From a bacterium (lineage in GTDB: Bacteria; Calditrichota; Calditrichia; RBG-13-44-9; J042): DNA of 64,000 nucleotides. A program made the position numbers and the translations under genes. This document shows, in pieces, positions 9,410-18,671 of this stretch (its first letter is position 1; every line of letters begins with the position of its first letter). The stretch lies in contig WFTQ01000025.1 in NCBI GenBank assembly GCA_015485355.1, positions 32,068 to 96,067 on the forward strand, in the 5' to 3' direction. Under the pieces are notes generated by a model, which searched no databases, was not told the origin of the DNA, and saw only the letters and a program-made list of their open reading frames with translations.

Positions 9410-10546
9410 ATGGAATTGTTGCAGACCATCGGGATCGTGTTCGGGGACTACACTCTGCGCACTGTTTTATTGGGGGCCTTGATCTTAGGCGGGGTGAGCG
9501 GCGTTTTAGGAGCGCTGGCGTTGCTGCGCCGCCAGAGTCTGCTGGGGGACACCATCTCCCATGCGGCTTTGCCCGGCATTGCCATGGCCTTTTTGTTAAG
9601 CGGATCGAAATCGTCTCTGGTGCTGCTGAGCGGAGCCGCCCTCTCCGGCTGGCTGGCGACGCTTTTTATGCTTCAGGTAGTGCGAACCTCACGGATCAAA
9701 GACGATACCGCCCTGGGGTTGGTATTATCGGTGTTTTTCGGTTTTGGACTGGTATTATTGACCTTTATCCAGAAACGGCCGGATGCAGCCCAAGCGGGTT
9801 TAGACAAATTCCTTTTCGGGCAGGCGGCCACCCTGATGGCCGAAGACGTGACGATTATGGCCTGGTTAAGTGCCCTGGTATTTGTTCTGGTGGTGCTGTT
9901 CTGGAAAGAGCTTAAAGTCTATTTGTTCGATTCCGGATTTGCAGAAAGCCTGGGGTTCCCGACCCGGTGGCTGGATATCCTCTTGCTGTCTTTGCTGGTC
10001 ATTACCATTGTCATCGGATTACAGACGGTGGGGGTGGTTTTGATGAGCGCCATGGTGGTGGCGCCGGCCGCCGCGGCCAGACAGTGGACCCATCGTCTGG
10101 AGCGAATGGTATTGTTGGCCGGGCTGTTTGGGATGTTCGCCGGAGTCAGCGGGTCTCTGACCAGTAGTCTGGTGCCCCGATTACCTACCGGTCCAACCAT
10201 TGTGGTGGTGGCCACGATCATGGTCCTCTGTTCACTCCTGTTTGCCCCCGCCCGGGGCATTCTCTGGAACCGGTTTCGATTGAAACGGCAACAAAAATCC
10301 ATTCAGGTTCATATTGCTTTGCTGACTCTACTGGACTTGGCGGAACATCATCGCGATTACAGGCATCAACACTCTCTGGAGGTTGTGCGGGCTGTATTAC
10401 CTCGCACGACGCATTTAAGCCGAACGTTGAAAGAATTGGAAGAGAGGGGGTGGATTACGGTGCCGCGGAAGGGATTTGTGGCCTTGACGGCCCGGGGGGT
10501 TGAGGTGGCCCGCCGCTTTCGTGAAAACCAGGAGGTCGCCGGATGA
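9410..10546 (+). CDS. Metal ABC transporter permease 1 with C-terminal winged-helix domain
   Basis: The first ~285 residues are a TroC/MntC-type membrane subunit with about eight hydrophobic segments. It includes LRRQSLLGDTISHAALPGIA, the coupling region typical of this family, and the motif QTVGVVLMSAMVVAPAAAA. The last ~85 residues (from about 295) are soluble and look like a winged helix: LLDLAEHHRDY, TTHLSRTLKELEERGWI, then GFVALTARGVEVARRF, strongly recalling DtxR-type DNA-binding domains. Such permease-regulator fusions are known in this family but poorly characterised. It overlaps the second permease by 4 bp, so the two are translationally coupled and probably form a heterodimeric channel. 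Confidence 0.9.
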   Translation: MELLQTIGIVFGDYTLRTVLLGALILGGVSGVLGALALLRRQSLLGDTISHAALPGIAMAFLLSGSKSSLVLLSGAALSGWLATLFMLQVVRTSRIKDDTALGLVLSVFFGFGLVLLTFIQKRPDAAQAGLDKFLFGQAATLMAEDVTIMAWLSALVFVLVVLFWKELKVYLFDSGFAESLGFPTRWLDILLLSLLVITIVIGLQTVGVVLMSAMVVAPAAAARQWTHRLERMVLLAGLFGMFAGVSGSLTSSLVPRLPTGPTIVVVATIMVLCSLLFAPARGILWNRFRLKRQQKSIQVHIALLTLLDLAEHHRDYRHQHSLEVVRAVLPRTTHLSRTLKELEERGWITVPRKGFVALTARGVEVARRFRENQEVAG

Positions 10547-11679
10547 ATGTGCTGCAACTGGAAATCCAGCTGGTGGCGGTGGTTGTGGCCGTCGCCTGTG
10601 CCCTGCCGGGCACCTTTCTGGTTTTGCGGAAAATGGCCATGATGAGCGACGCCATCAGTCATTCCATCTTGTTCGGTATTGTGGTGGCCTTCTTCTACAC
10701 CCGGGATCTGTCTTCTCCGTTACTCGTGTTGGCCGCCACGGCTACCGGGGTGTTGACCGCGTTCATGGTGGAATTGTTGTTGAAATCCCGAAGAGTGGGC
10801 GAAGACGCCGCGATTGGATTGGTGTTTCCCTTTTTATTCAGCATGGGGGTGATTTTGATCTCTCGCTATGCGGGCAATATTCATCTGGATACCGATGCGG
10901 TATTGCTGGGGGAGATTGCGTTTACGCCGTTCGAACGCCTGAAGCTGGCGGGACTGGATTGGGGTCCCCGGGCCCTGTATCTGATGGGAGGGATTCTGCT
11001 TCTGAATGGTTTATTCATGGGACTGTTATACAAGGAGTTGAAGCTGGCCACTTTTGATCCGGCGCTGGCGGCGGCGCTGGGATTTTCCCCGGCACTGGTG
11101 CACTATTTGCTCATGGGGATGGTCTCCTTGACCGCCGTGGGGGCTTTCGATGCCGTGGGATCCATCCTGGTCATCGCCCTGATGATCGGCCCTCCGGCGG
11201 CGGCTTATCTATTAACCGATCGCCTCTCCCATATGATTCTCCTGAGTGCGGGGATCGGAAGCCTGGCCTCCATTGGAGGCTACTGGATGGCTCACGGGTT
11301 CAATGCATCCATTGCCGGTTCCATGGCCACCATCATCGGGGTCGTTTTCCTCCTGGTTTATTTATTGGCCCCTCAGCGCGGGGTGTGGGCGATGTACCGC
11401 AAACGTCGACAACAACAGCTGGAAACCGCCGTATCCCTGCTGCTGGTGCATGTGTTCAGCCATCAGCATCAGCTGGATGCCCGGGAGGAGTGTCATGTGG
11501 ATCATTTGTACAATCACCTCAAATGGGATTTCCGCTTCACCCGCCGGCTCATCCAGCATTGCCGGAAAGAGGGATTGGTGTCCCTTCGGAAAAATCTGCT
11601 TTACCTGACCCCCAAGGGACAGGCGCATATCCATCGGGTGGTCGGCCTGAGGGATATGGGCGAAGGTGCCGCCCGGTAA
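10543..11679 (+). CDS. Metal ABC transporter permease 2 with C-terminal winged-helix-like domain
   Basis: Paralogue of the preceding gene and of identical length (378 aa). The membrane part carries LRKMAMMSDAISHSILFGIV and AVGSILVIALMIGPPAAAYL, the two landmark motifs of the family. The soluble tail from about residue 290 (AVSLLLVHVFSHQHQ, DFRFTRRLIQHCRKEGLVSL, LLYLTPKGQAHIHR) has a helix-turn-helix plus wing layout but is more divergent than the tail of permease 1. It is the last gene of the metal-uptake operon; the next gene runs the opposite way. Confidence 0.9.
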   Translation: MNVLQLEIQLVAVVVAVACALPGTFLVLRKMAMMSDAISHSILFGIVVAFFYTRDLSSPLLVLAATATGVLTAFMVELLLKSRRVGEDAAIGLVFPFLFSMGVILISRYAGNIHLDTDAVLLGEIAFTPFERLKLAGLDWGPRALYLMGGILLLNGLFMGLLYKELKLATFDPALAAALGFSPALVHYLLMGMVSLTAVGAFDAVGSILVIALMIGPPAAAYLLTDRLSHMILLSAGIGSLASIGGYWMAHGFNASIAGSMATIIGVVFLLVYLLAPQRGVWAMYRKRRQQQLETAVSLLLVHVFSHQHQLDAREECHVDHLYNHLKWDFRFTRRLIQHCRKEGLVSLRKNLLYLTPKGQAHIHRVVGLRDMGEGAAR

Positions 11680-11814
11680 CCTCGCGGGAAAGAGGGGCCG
11701 GACCACCCGGTAGGCAGGGGAGGCTATTTGGAGGCATTCTACTCCCGGAGGGTTCCCGAAACCCCTCCAGAGGCATTGTTCCCGTATGCCGGAAGAACGG
11801 GCAAACGCTGGCGT

Positions 11815-12690
11815 TTACCATTTTTCCCCGAAACGAAGCAGCCGGGTAATGGAAAAACCCAGATGCCACTTCCCGGGGTCCCAGCCGGTGGCACCGCTGC
11901 CGGCCAGGAACTGGGAGGTGTTTAAACGGGTGCTATTGGTTAAAAAGATTTTGAAAAAATGGCCCCCGGTTTCGAATTCGATGCCGGCGGTGAAGGGCAT
12001 TTCGCCGTCCCGGTAGCCGCTCACCACAGGGGCCGCTTCCGCCCATATGTTCCAGGAAGGCGATACATACACCTGCAAATAAGCACCCATCGTAACGCTG
12101 GATAGGGATCGGTCGCCGAGCAGATCGCTGTTGTGAAGATAAGCCGGAACCAGACCGATCCCCACCTTCTTCTGGATCAGTGTGTTGAACAGGAGTTGAC
12201 CGAAAAATTGAAAATTACGGACGTCCCAACGATCCCGTCGGTACGCCCGGGGATCCAAAGGGCTGAAGGCAATGCCGGCACGGGCCCCCATTACCAATGG
12301 AAGCCCGGGGTGGGCGCGTTGCCATAGTTTGCTTTTCACGCTCAAATCGATATTGCGCAGACGATTGCTTCGCCCGATTTCCACCATCAGCTGATGGGTA
12401 AGGGCATATGCCAGGGACAATCGATTATACGCCGGACCGTCGACCCCCCAGAAACTATCGAAACCGGAGGAAAGGTCCGGGATGAACCGATGAGATACGA
12501 TAAATTCGAAATTGCCCTTTCGCAGCGTTTCGGTGGTCGGCAGGTTGGCCACAATGGTGGAATGGAACAGTTGGATATCCTGTGGAGGTTTATGCACCCG
12601 TTTTTTCCACCTTACCCGTTGCCCTTCCAGAGTAGCCTGGCCCACAAGGCCCGTTAGGATCATGACCAATAAATAGATGTGCCAGCCCAA
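11815..12690 (-). CDS. DUF5777-type outer-membrane beta-barrel protein
   Basis: Exported barrel-like protein of 291 aa with a signal peptide (WHIYLLVMILTGLVGQATLE) and the DUF5777 motifs LFHSTIVANLPTTETL, KGNFEFIVSHRF and GRSNRLRNIDLSVK. The start is a TTG preceded by AGGAGG at 8-nt spacing; no better ATG exists. It is the last gene of a three-gene operon behind a cytochrome-like lipoprotein and a YceI protein. DUF5777 barrels often accompany c-type cytochromes and YceI proteins in Bacteroidetes-like genomes, suggesting a shared envelope function, but the biochemical role is unknown. Confidence 0.75.
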   Translation of the reverse strand: MGWHIYLLVMILTGLVGQATLEGQRVRWKKRVHKPPQDIQLFHSTIVANLPTTETLRKGNFEFIVSHRFIPDLSSGFDSFWGVDGPAYNRLSLAYALTHQLMVEIGRSNRLRNIDLSVKSKLWQRAHPGLPLVMGARAGIAFSPLDPRAYRRDRWDVRNFQFFGQLLFNTLIQKKVGIGLVPAYLHNSDLLGDRSLSSVTMGAYLQVYVSPSWNIWAEAAPVVSGYRDGEMPFTAGIEFETGGHFFKIFLTNSTRLNTSQFLAGSGATGWDPGKWHLGFSITRLLRFGEKW

Positions 12691-12712
12691 GGTCGCTTCC
12701 TCCTATTTTCGT

Positions 12713-13294
12713 TCAATCGGCCACTTTAATCAGGTAAAAATCCAGTTCCAGACGAATGATTTCACTCAATTTAAAAAACATGATGCGAGGGATTTTTATC
12801 TTATAATCCGGCAATTTCACCTGGAAACGAGCCTGGATACGCATGCGGTTTTCCTCGGGGAAAAAGACTGTACCCTCGATCGTGATGTTTCGCTCCACTC
12901 CGTGAATGGAAAGGGTGCCCTTCGCGGTGGCCTGGTACGCCGTTAGGGAGGTATCCAAACGAACAACCCGGCTCACCCGACCCCGAAACACCGCCATCGG
13001 CCAACGGTCCGTTTCCAGGTAATTTTCCCGCATGTGACGATTACGCAGGCCGATGCCGGTGTCCAGGGTGCGCAAATCCACCTCGAAATACAGTTCGTTG
13101 GGGTTTCCAAACAGAGAATCCCCTTCCCAGTAAATGTAACCATCGATGTAGTCGGTAACGCCTTCAAATTCTTCCAAGGGAGCACGGGAAATGAATTTTA
13201 TCTGATGTTTGGCTTGGGTATCCACGTTCCATTCCACTGCCTGGAGGGGCAAACCGGCCAGGCAAATCAAGGCAAACACCCGTATGCTGTTCAT
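12713..13294 (-). CDS. YceI-family periplasmic protein
   Basis: A cleavable signal peptide (RVFALICLAGLPLQAVEW) is followed by the lipocalin-like YceI fold: WNVDTQAKHQIKFISRAPLEE at the N-terminus, the central LRTLDTGIGLRNRHMRENYL loop, and FRGRVSRVVRL further on. YceI proteins bind isoprenoid or lipid-like ligands in the periplasm. ATG 13294, 15 bp after the upstream stop, is preceded by GGGGGAACC and begins the signal peptide; a start at 13339 would overlap the upstream gene. It is the middle gene of the cytochrome-like/YceI/DUF5777 operon. Confidence 0.88.
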   Translation of the reverse strand: MNSIRVFALICLAGLPLQAVEWNVDTQAKHQIKFISRAPLEEFEGVTDYIDGYIYWEGDSLFGNPNELYFEVDLRTLDTGIGLRNRHMRENYLETDRWPMAVFRGRVSRVVRLDTSLTAYQATAKGTLSIHGVERNITIEGTVFFPEENRMRIQARFQVKLPDYKIKIPRIMFFKLSEIIRLELDFYLIKVAD

Positions 13295-13308
13295 GGTTCC
13301 CCCGGCGA

Positions 13309-13743
13309 TTAATTGTTTTGTGCCCCGTCGGAGATCCACTGGCGAATCACGTTGATGGTGGACTGGGGTAATGGATTGCTGTTAAAAGGCATGCGAGCCT
13401 GCTGGATTTGCGGATCTCCTTCCAGCTTCATGATGAGATAACTCTGGTCGGGATCGCCGGGTTTTACCCGTTGGAGTTGGGGAATCTGGGAGCTGTTGAC
13501 GTTGACCAGGTTCGAGTAGGACCTTCCCTGAGAGAGATCTAATCCCGCCTGTCGGTCTGTTGTGCTATGACAACTCGACAGGGCGCATCGAGGAGTGAAT
13601 ACATTGGCCTGAATGGAGGAGAGTTTGGGTTGTAGCCCACCATTCTCCTCCGGATTCTCCTCGGTGGGGCTGCTGCATCCCGCTGTCACTATCAGAGCAG
13701 CGGCCGCAATGACTATGGTGAACAGAATGGATTGACCAGACAT
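13309..13743 (-). CDS. Cytochrome c-like lipoprotein with a CX4CH motif
   Basis: A lipoprotein signal (lipobox TAGC, near residue 22) is followed by a single small domain: FTPRCALSSCHSTTDRQAGL, then RVKPGDPDQSYLIMKLEGD, and a C-terminal helix (STINVIRQWISDGA). This layout is that of PSCyt-type cytochrome c domains, but the putative heme site is CX4CH rather than CXXCH; similar CAxxxCH domains are widespread in planctomycete- and myxobacterial-type proteins, and heme attachment is not assured. Start 13743 has AAAGGAGG; earlier in-frame codons give no signal peptide. First recognisable gene of the exported trio. Confidence 0.75.
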   Translation of the reverse strand: MSGQSILFTIVIAAAALIVTAGCSSPTEENPEENGGLQPKLSSIQANVFTPRCALSSCHSTTDRQAGLDLSQGRSYSNLVNVNSSQIPQLQRVKPGDPDQSYLIMKLEGDPQIQQARMPFNSNPLPQSTINVIRQWISDGAQNN

Positions 13744-14142
13744 GGATATGCCTCCTTTTTGGTTGGTGTTGTGGGTGTTCGGGGCTGTGGAAGATCCAAT
13801 TAATAATGCCGTTGCCGCCGGATGATCTCGCGGGGATACCGATTTGGAAAGCAATGTATAGAATGCAATTGGGTTGTCATCTGTTGAGCCTCCTCTACAC
13901 GTACTCGAAACGATTTCATATTTCAAATGCAACCATAACGCAATTGGTTCCGAATCTCACGGTAAAAATGTAAAACATTCCGAAAAATTTTCAAATGGTT
14001 TCCGGGAAAAGAGAATCCCTCGTTCCCACTGGGGGTTGTCTGCCGGGTGGGGAGCGCCCAATCCGTTCTTTGGCAAAAGAGCCGGCCGTCGAGGGTCCTT
14101 GAAAAATTGCGGTGCATGGAAGGGCGGAAAAAGGGGGTGGAA
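13744..14142. other. Intergenic region between uvrA and the cytochrome/YceI operon
   Basis: About 400 bp downstream of uvrA and upstream of the cytochrome-like gene, all reading on the minus strand. TTGCGT and TATGAA, 17 bp apart on the minus strand near 13930-13950, make a weak promoter candidate for the cytochrome operon. A 26-codon ORF with a strong ribosome-binding site lies at 13800-13880. No terminator was seen after uvrA. Confidence 0.4.
13800..13880 (-). CDS. Possible 26-residue small ORF
   Basis: An ATG at 13880 is preceded by GAGGAGG at 8-nt spacing, as strong a ribosome-binding site as any in the window. It opens a frame of 26 codons beginning MTTQLHSIHCFPN and ending in TAA. The peptide is basic (several Arg and His), with no signal peptide or known motif. 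It lies 57 bp upstream of the cytochrome-like lipoprotein gene in the same orientation, so it could be a leader peptide or a small protein. Support is the ribosome-binding site only. Confidence 0.3.
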   Translation of the reverse strand: MTTQLHSIHCFPNRYPREIIRRQRHY

Positions 14143-17016
14143 TCAGGAGGCGTCTTCCAGGGAAGCCGGCTGTTTCTGGAGGGATTTCCAGTGATCCAGC
14201 TCTTTTTTTAGAAATTGACCGGTGTAGGAATGGCGGGCCTGCGCGGCTTCTTCCGGGGTGCCTTCGAAAATGATTTCGCCGCCTTGATCGCCTCCTTCCG
14301 GTCCCAGATCGATGATCCAGTCGGCGGTTTTGATGACATCCATGTTATGCTCAATAACAATCACCGTATTGCCTTTGTCCACCAGACGGTTGAGGACATT
14401 CAACAATTGGTTGATATCATCAAAATGCAGGCCGGTGGTGGGTTCGTCCAATAGGTAGACGGTGTTACCCGTACTGACCCGGGACAGTTCGGTCGCCAGT
14501 TTGACCCGTTGGGCTTCGCCGCCGCTCAGGGTGGGGGCCGGCTGGCCCAGCTGGATATAGCCCAGCCCTACATCGTGCAGCGTCTGCAGTTTTCTGCGAA
14601 TGGTGGGGATGTTTTCAAAAAACTCCAGGGCTTCGGCAACCGTCATGGCCAGCACATCGGCTATGGATTTGTCCCGATAACGAATTTCCAAGGTTTCCCG
14701 ATTGTAGCGCTTGCCTTTGCAAACTTCACAGGTCACGTAGACGTCGGGCAGAAAATGCATTTCGATCTTCTTCATCCCATCCCCCTGGCAGGCCTCGCAA
14801 CGCCCCCCTTTCACATTAAAGCTGAATCGCCCCGGTTTATAACCGCGAATTTTGGCCTCCGGCAGTTGGGAAAATAAATCCCGGATGAGGGTGAACAACC
14901 CGGTGTAGGTTGCCGGGTTGGATCGAGGGGTGCGCCCGATGGGAGATTGGTCGATGCCGATCACCTTGTCCACATATTCCAGCCCTTCGATGCGATCGTA
15001 TGCCAGGGGGATCATTTTGCTGTGATAAAAATGGCGCGCCAGGATGGGATAAAGGGTTTCGTTGACCAGGGTGCTTTTGCCGGAACCGGAAACGCCGGTT
15101 ACACAGATAAACGTGCCCAGGGGAAACCTGACCGTGATGTTTTTCAGATTGTTTCCTCGGGCGCCGTAAAGGGTGAGAGTTTGCCCCTTGCCTTTACGCC
15201 TGCGTTCCGGGATGGGGATGAACTTTTTATACCGCAAATATTTTCCAGTGATGGATTCCGGATGAGCGGCGATCTCCGCCGGGCTGCCGGTAGCCACTAC
15301 CTTACCCCCGTGTTTCCCGGCCCCCGGCCCCAGATCAATCACAAAATCGGCATGTTCGATGGTTTCGCGGTCGTGCTCCACAACCAACACCGTATTACCC
15401 AGGTCGCGTAATTGAATCAGGGTATGGATCAGGCGGCGGTTGTCCCGCTGGTGCAGTCCAATAGAGGGCTCGTCCAATACGTACAGCACCCCCACCAGTT
15501 GACTCCCGATCTGAGTCGCCAGGCGGATGCGTTGGGCTTCCCCCCCGGAAAGACTGCCCGCGGAGCGATCCAAGGTCAAATATTGCAGGCCCACATTCAG
15601 TAAAAACTGCAGGCGGGCTTTAATTTCCTTTAAAATCGAGTGGGCGATCTGAGCCTCTCGTTCCGTTAATACCAGTTGATCGAAAAACCGGAAGGCTTTT
15701 TGGATATCCATCGCCGTCACCTGGGCGATATTCAGACCATTGATTCTTACCCCCAGGGCCTCTTTACGTAACCGGGCTCCCTTACAGGTAGGGCAGGGGA
15801 TGGGGTGCATAAATTCTTCGATCCATTCCCGTATGGTCGCCGACCCCGTTTGTTTATACCGACGATACAGGTTGGGGATGATCCCTTCCCATCGGGTGGT
15901 GAATTCGAAACGGGAATCATTTCGATGAAAGCTCAAGCGGATTTTCTTGTCCCCCGATCCGTATAGAATGAGTTGACGGATCGATTCAGGCAACGCCTTC
16001 CAGGGAATGTCCAATCGGAATCCCAGGGCTTCCGCCAACCCCTGAAGCATCTCAAAATGCCAGTTGTTGCGCTGTTCCCCCAGCGGTGCCAGAGCCCCCT
16101 GTTGTATGGAACGGTTGGGATTGGGGACCACCAGTCGAGGATCGATTTCGCGTTTCATGCCCAGCCCGTCACAGTCCGGGCAGGCTCCGTAGGGACTGTT
16201 GAAGGAAAACATACGGGGTTCCAGTTCCTCGAAACTGATGCCGCAGCGGGGACAGGCAAAATGTTCACTAAAGAGTTCCTCGGATGGTTGCTCCATGTTG
16301 GCGATGATAACCAACCCGCCTGCCATTTGCAGGGCGATTTCTACCGATTCCGTCAGGCGTTGCCGAATGGTGGGGGTAATCTTCAATCGGTCGATAACCA
16401 CTTCGATATTGTGTCGGAGGTTCTTGTTTAAACGGATTTCTTGTTCCAGAGAGTGCAGCCGTCCGTCGATGCGTACCCGAAGGAAGCCCCCTTTACGGAT
16501 CTCGTCCATCAATTCCCGATATTCGCCTTTCCGGCCTCGCACAACAGGGGCCAGGATCATGATCCGGCTGCCGTCGGGAAGCTCCAGCAGTTTATCGACG
16601 ATTTGCTGAGGAGTTTGGCGCTGGATTGGATCCCCGCACTGGTAACAATGGGGCCGACCGATGCGGGCAAACAACAGGCGCAGGTAATCGTAAATCTCTG
16701 TGACTGTGCCCACGGTGGAGCGGGGATTCTTGTGGGCGGACTTCTGTTCGATAGAGATGGCCGGGGAAAGGCCGTCCACATAATCCACATCGGGCTTTTC
16801 CATCAGGCCCAGAAACTGGCGTGCATAGGCGCTGAGCGACTCCACGTATCGCCGCTGCCCTTCGGCGTAAATCGTGTCGAAAGCCAGACTGGATTTCCCG
16901 GAACCGGAAATGCCGGTGATGACCACCAGTTTGTCCCGTGGTATCTCCAGATCGATGTTTTTAAGATTATGTTCCCGGGCACCCTTGATGATTATGGTGT
17001 TTTTTCGGTTCATCAT
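14143..17016 (-). CDS. uvrA: Excinuclease ABC subunit A (UvrA)
   Basis: DNA-damage recognition ATPase of nucleotide excision repair; it dimerises and loads UvrB onto lesions. Both ABC ATPase modules are intact: Walker [13 protein letters not shown] near residue 35 and [11 protein letters not shown] near residue 640, with signatures [12 protein letters not shown] and [12 protein letters not shown]. Zinc-binding CxxC pairs are present (CYQCGD; CPRC with CPDC; CEAC with CEVC). Length (957 aa) is normal. Two adjacent ATG codons (17016, 17013) are possible starts. It lies alone between the exported trio and pncB. Confidence 0.98.
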   Translation of the reverse strand: MMNRKNTIIIKGAREHNLKNIDLEIPRDKLVVITGISGSGKSSLAFDTIYAEGQRRYVESLSAYARQFLGLMEKPDVDYVDGLSPAISIEQKSAHKNPRSTVGTVTEIYDYLRLLFARIGRPHCYQCGDPIQRQTPQQIVDKLLELPDGSRIMILAPVVRGRKGEYRELMDEIRKGGFLRVRIDGRLHSLEQEIRLNKNLRHNIEVVIDRLKITPTIRQRLTESVEIALQMAGGLVIIANMEQPSEELFSEHFACPRCGISFEELEPRMFSFNSPYGACPDCDGLGMKREIDPRLVVPNPNRSIQQGALAPLGEQRNNWHFEMLQGLAEALGFRLDIPWKALPESIRQLILYGSGDKKIRLSFHRNDSRFEFTTRWEGIIPNLYRRYKQTGSATIREWIEEFMHPIPCPTCKGARLRKEALGVRINGLNIAQVTAMDIQKAFRFFDQLVLTEREAQIAHSILKEIKARLQFLLNVGLQYLTLDRSAGSLSGGEAQRIRLATQIGSQLVGVLYVLDEPSIGLHQRDNRRLIHTLIQLRDLGNTVLVVEHDRETIEHADFVIDLGPGAGKHGGKVVATGSPAEIAAHPESITGKYLRYKKFIPIPERRRKGKGQTLTLYGARGNNLKNITVRFPLGTFICVTGVSGSGKSTLVNETLYPILARHFYHSKMIPLAYDRIEGLEYVDKVIGIDQSPIGRTPRSNPATYTGLFTLIRDLFSQLPEAKIRGYKPGRFSFNVKGGRCEACQGDGMKKIEMHFLPDVYVTCEVCKGKRYNRETLEIRYRDKSIADVLAMTVAEALEFFENIPTIRRKLQTLHDVGLGYIQLGQPAPTLSGGEAQRVKLATELSRVSTGNTVYLLDEPTTGLHFDDINQLLNVLNRLVDKGNTVIVIEHNMDVIKTADWIIDLGPEGGDQGGEIIFEGTPEEAAQARHSYTGQFLKKELDHWKSLQKQPASLEDAS

Positions 17017-17180
17017 TTTCGGTTCTTGGCATCGTTTTATCCCCTTACCCCAGCCCGATGACTTGTGGAAATTCAGGAAAGTTCTGACGGGTTTCCCCTT
17101 ACGTTTTGATTACCTTCCGACGGTTCTGATTCCCACCACGGGTGCTGCTTACCGCTCCCTGGTATGGGATGGTTCGTTTG

Positions 17181-18563
17181 TCATTGATGGTGAACTTCCC
17201 GTGCTTTTAATTGGTTGAACAGATTCTGGAGCTTGCGACTGTAACGCACCGGATAGGTTTCGGGTTCATGGAATCGTTTGAAGCGGTCGTCCAGCCGGGC
17301 GAAATTTTCCAGAAAACCACTGCGGATGTCCTCCAGTGCGGGCAGCGGGTAAATTAGTTTACCCTTCTCGATAATGGGCACCAGCAGGGTGAAATGCTCT
17401 TCGGGGATTTCATCGTCTTCCAGACCAATCACGTCTTTAACGAAACCTTGGTGCTGATCCACCAGACGAAACACCTGCTTTTTTCCGGGATAGGTAGCTT
17501 TATTCAGAGAAAATTTGGCCCGATAACGCACCCGGCCGTCGATGATTTGTTCCACCAGTTTGTAAATGCCACCCAGAGAGGGTGCGTCTTCGGAAGTGAC
17601 CATTTGAGTTCCCACGCCAAAGGCATCGATAGGAGCGCCCTGGTCCACCAATTCTTTGATTCGGTATTCATTGAGATCGCCGCTGGCCACAATGATGGCC
17701 CGGTGGAGCCCTGCATCGTCCAGTATCCGGCGTACCTGCCGGCTGACGCGTAACAGGTCTCCGCTGTCGATGCGCACCCCCCGAATCCCGGGTCCCAGAT
17801 GAGTGGCTCTTCGGGCGCCTTCCAGCACGTCATAGGTATCGATCAATAGGATGGTGGATTCGGGAAAGACCCTGTGATAGGCCCGAAAGGCCTCCGCTTC
17901 CGTGGGAAAGGCCATGGTCCAGGAGTGAGCGGCGGTTCCGTATACCGGGATACCGAATTTCATTCCCGCCAGTACGTTGGAGGTTCCCATGCACCCGGCG
18001 ATGTAGCTGGCTCTGGCGGCCAACAGGCTCGCTTCCGGCCCGTGAGCCCGCCGGGAACCAAATTCCAGAACCCCTCGTTCCCGCCCATCGCTGTGGGCCG
18101 CATACACAACCCGCGAGGCCTTGGTGGCAATCATGCTCTGAAAATTAAACGTAGAAAGCAAAAAGGTCTCGACAATCTGGGCCTGAATAATGGGCGAGGA
18201 AACGCGTAACAAGGGCTCTCCCGGAAAATAAATCTGCCCCTCGGGAATGGCCCATACGTCGCCGGTAAAACGAAATTCGCCCAGAAAATCAAAAAATTCG
18301 CTGGAAACGTGTTTAAATACCGGTAACCCGCGGAGGTAATCGATTTCGGCAGGCGTAAATCGCAAATGAAGCAAATACTCCACCGCCTGTTGCAAACCGG
18401 CGCTGACCAAGTATGATCGATGCGGAGGCATTTCCCGAACGAATATTTCAAAGGTGGACCAGGGGTTGTAGCGATTTTCAAAATAACCGGCGGCCATGGT
18501 CAGTTCGTAAAGGTCTACAATCAATGCCTGATTATAGAGGGGCTGTTCTGGTTTCGCTGGCAT
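17181..18563 (-). CDS. pncB: Nicotinate phosphoribosyltransferase
   Basis: Converts nicotinate and PRPP to nicotinate mononucleotide (EC 6.3.4.21) in the Preiss-Handler NAD salvage route. Recognisable features are [18 protein letters not shown] at the N-terminus, [13 protein letters not shown], the [11 protein letters not shown] segment containing the histidine that is phosphorylated in this family, [10 protein letters not shown], and [19 protein letters not shown] in the phosphate-binding region. Length (460 aa) fits the shorter clade. No nicotinamidase or NAD synthetase gene is nearby. The next gene upstream on this strand ends about 100 bp away. Confidence 0.95.
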   Translation of the reverse strand: MPAKPEQPLYNQALIVDLYELTMAAGYFENRYNPWSTFEIFVREMPPHRSYLVSAGLQQAVEYLLHLRFTPAEIDYLRGLPVFKHVSSEFFDFLGEFRFTGDVWAIPEGQIYFPGEPLLRVSSPIIQAQIVETFLLSTFNFQSMIATKASRVVYAAHSDGRERGVLEFGSRRAHGPEASLLAARASYIAGCMGTSNVLAGMKFGIPVYGTAAHSWTMAFPTEAEAFRAYHRVFPESTILLIDTYDVLEGARRATHLGPGIRGVRIDSGDLLRVSRQVRRILDDAGLHRAIIVASGDLNEYRIKELVDQGAPIDAFGVGTQMVTSEDAPSLGGIYKLVEQIIDGRVRYRAKFSLNKATYPGKKQVFRLVDQHQGFVKDVIGLEDDEIPEEHFTLLVPIIEKGKLIYPLPALEDIRSGFLENFARLDDRFKRFHEPETYPVRYSRKLQNLFNQLKAREVHHQ

Positions 18564-18671
18564 AAGCGCTTCCTGAATTTTTGAGAGACAAAGTTACAGT
18601 TTGAGGCCCTGGGAAGCAAGCCGCAAAAATACGCCCCGCGGGGGTGCGGTTGTCTGAACGCAGCAGAAAAT

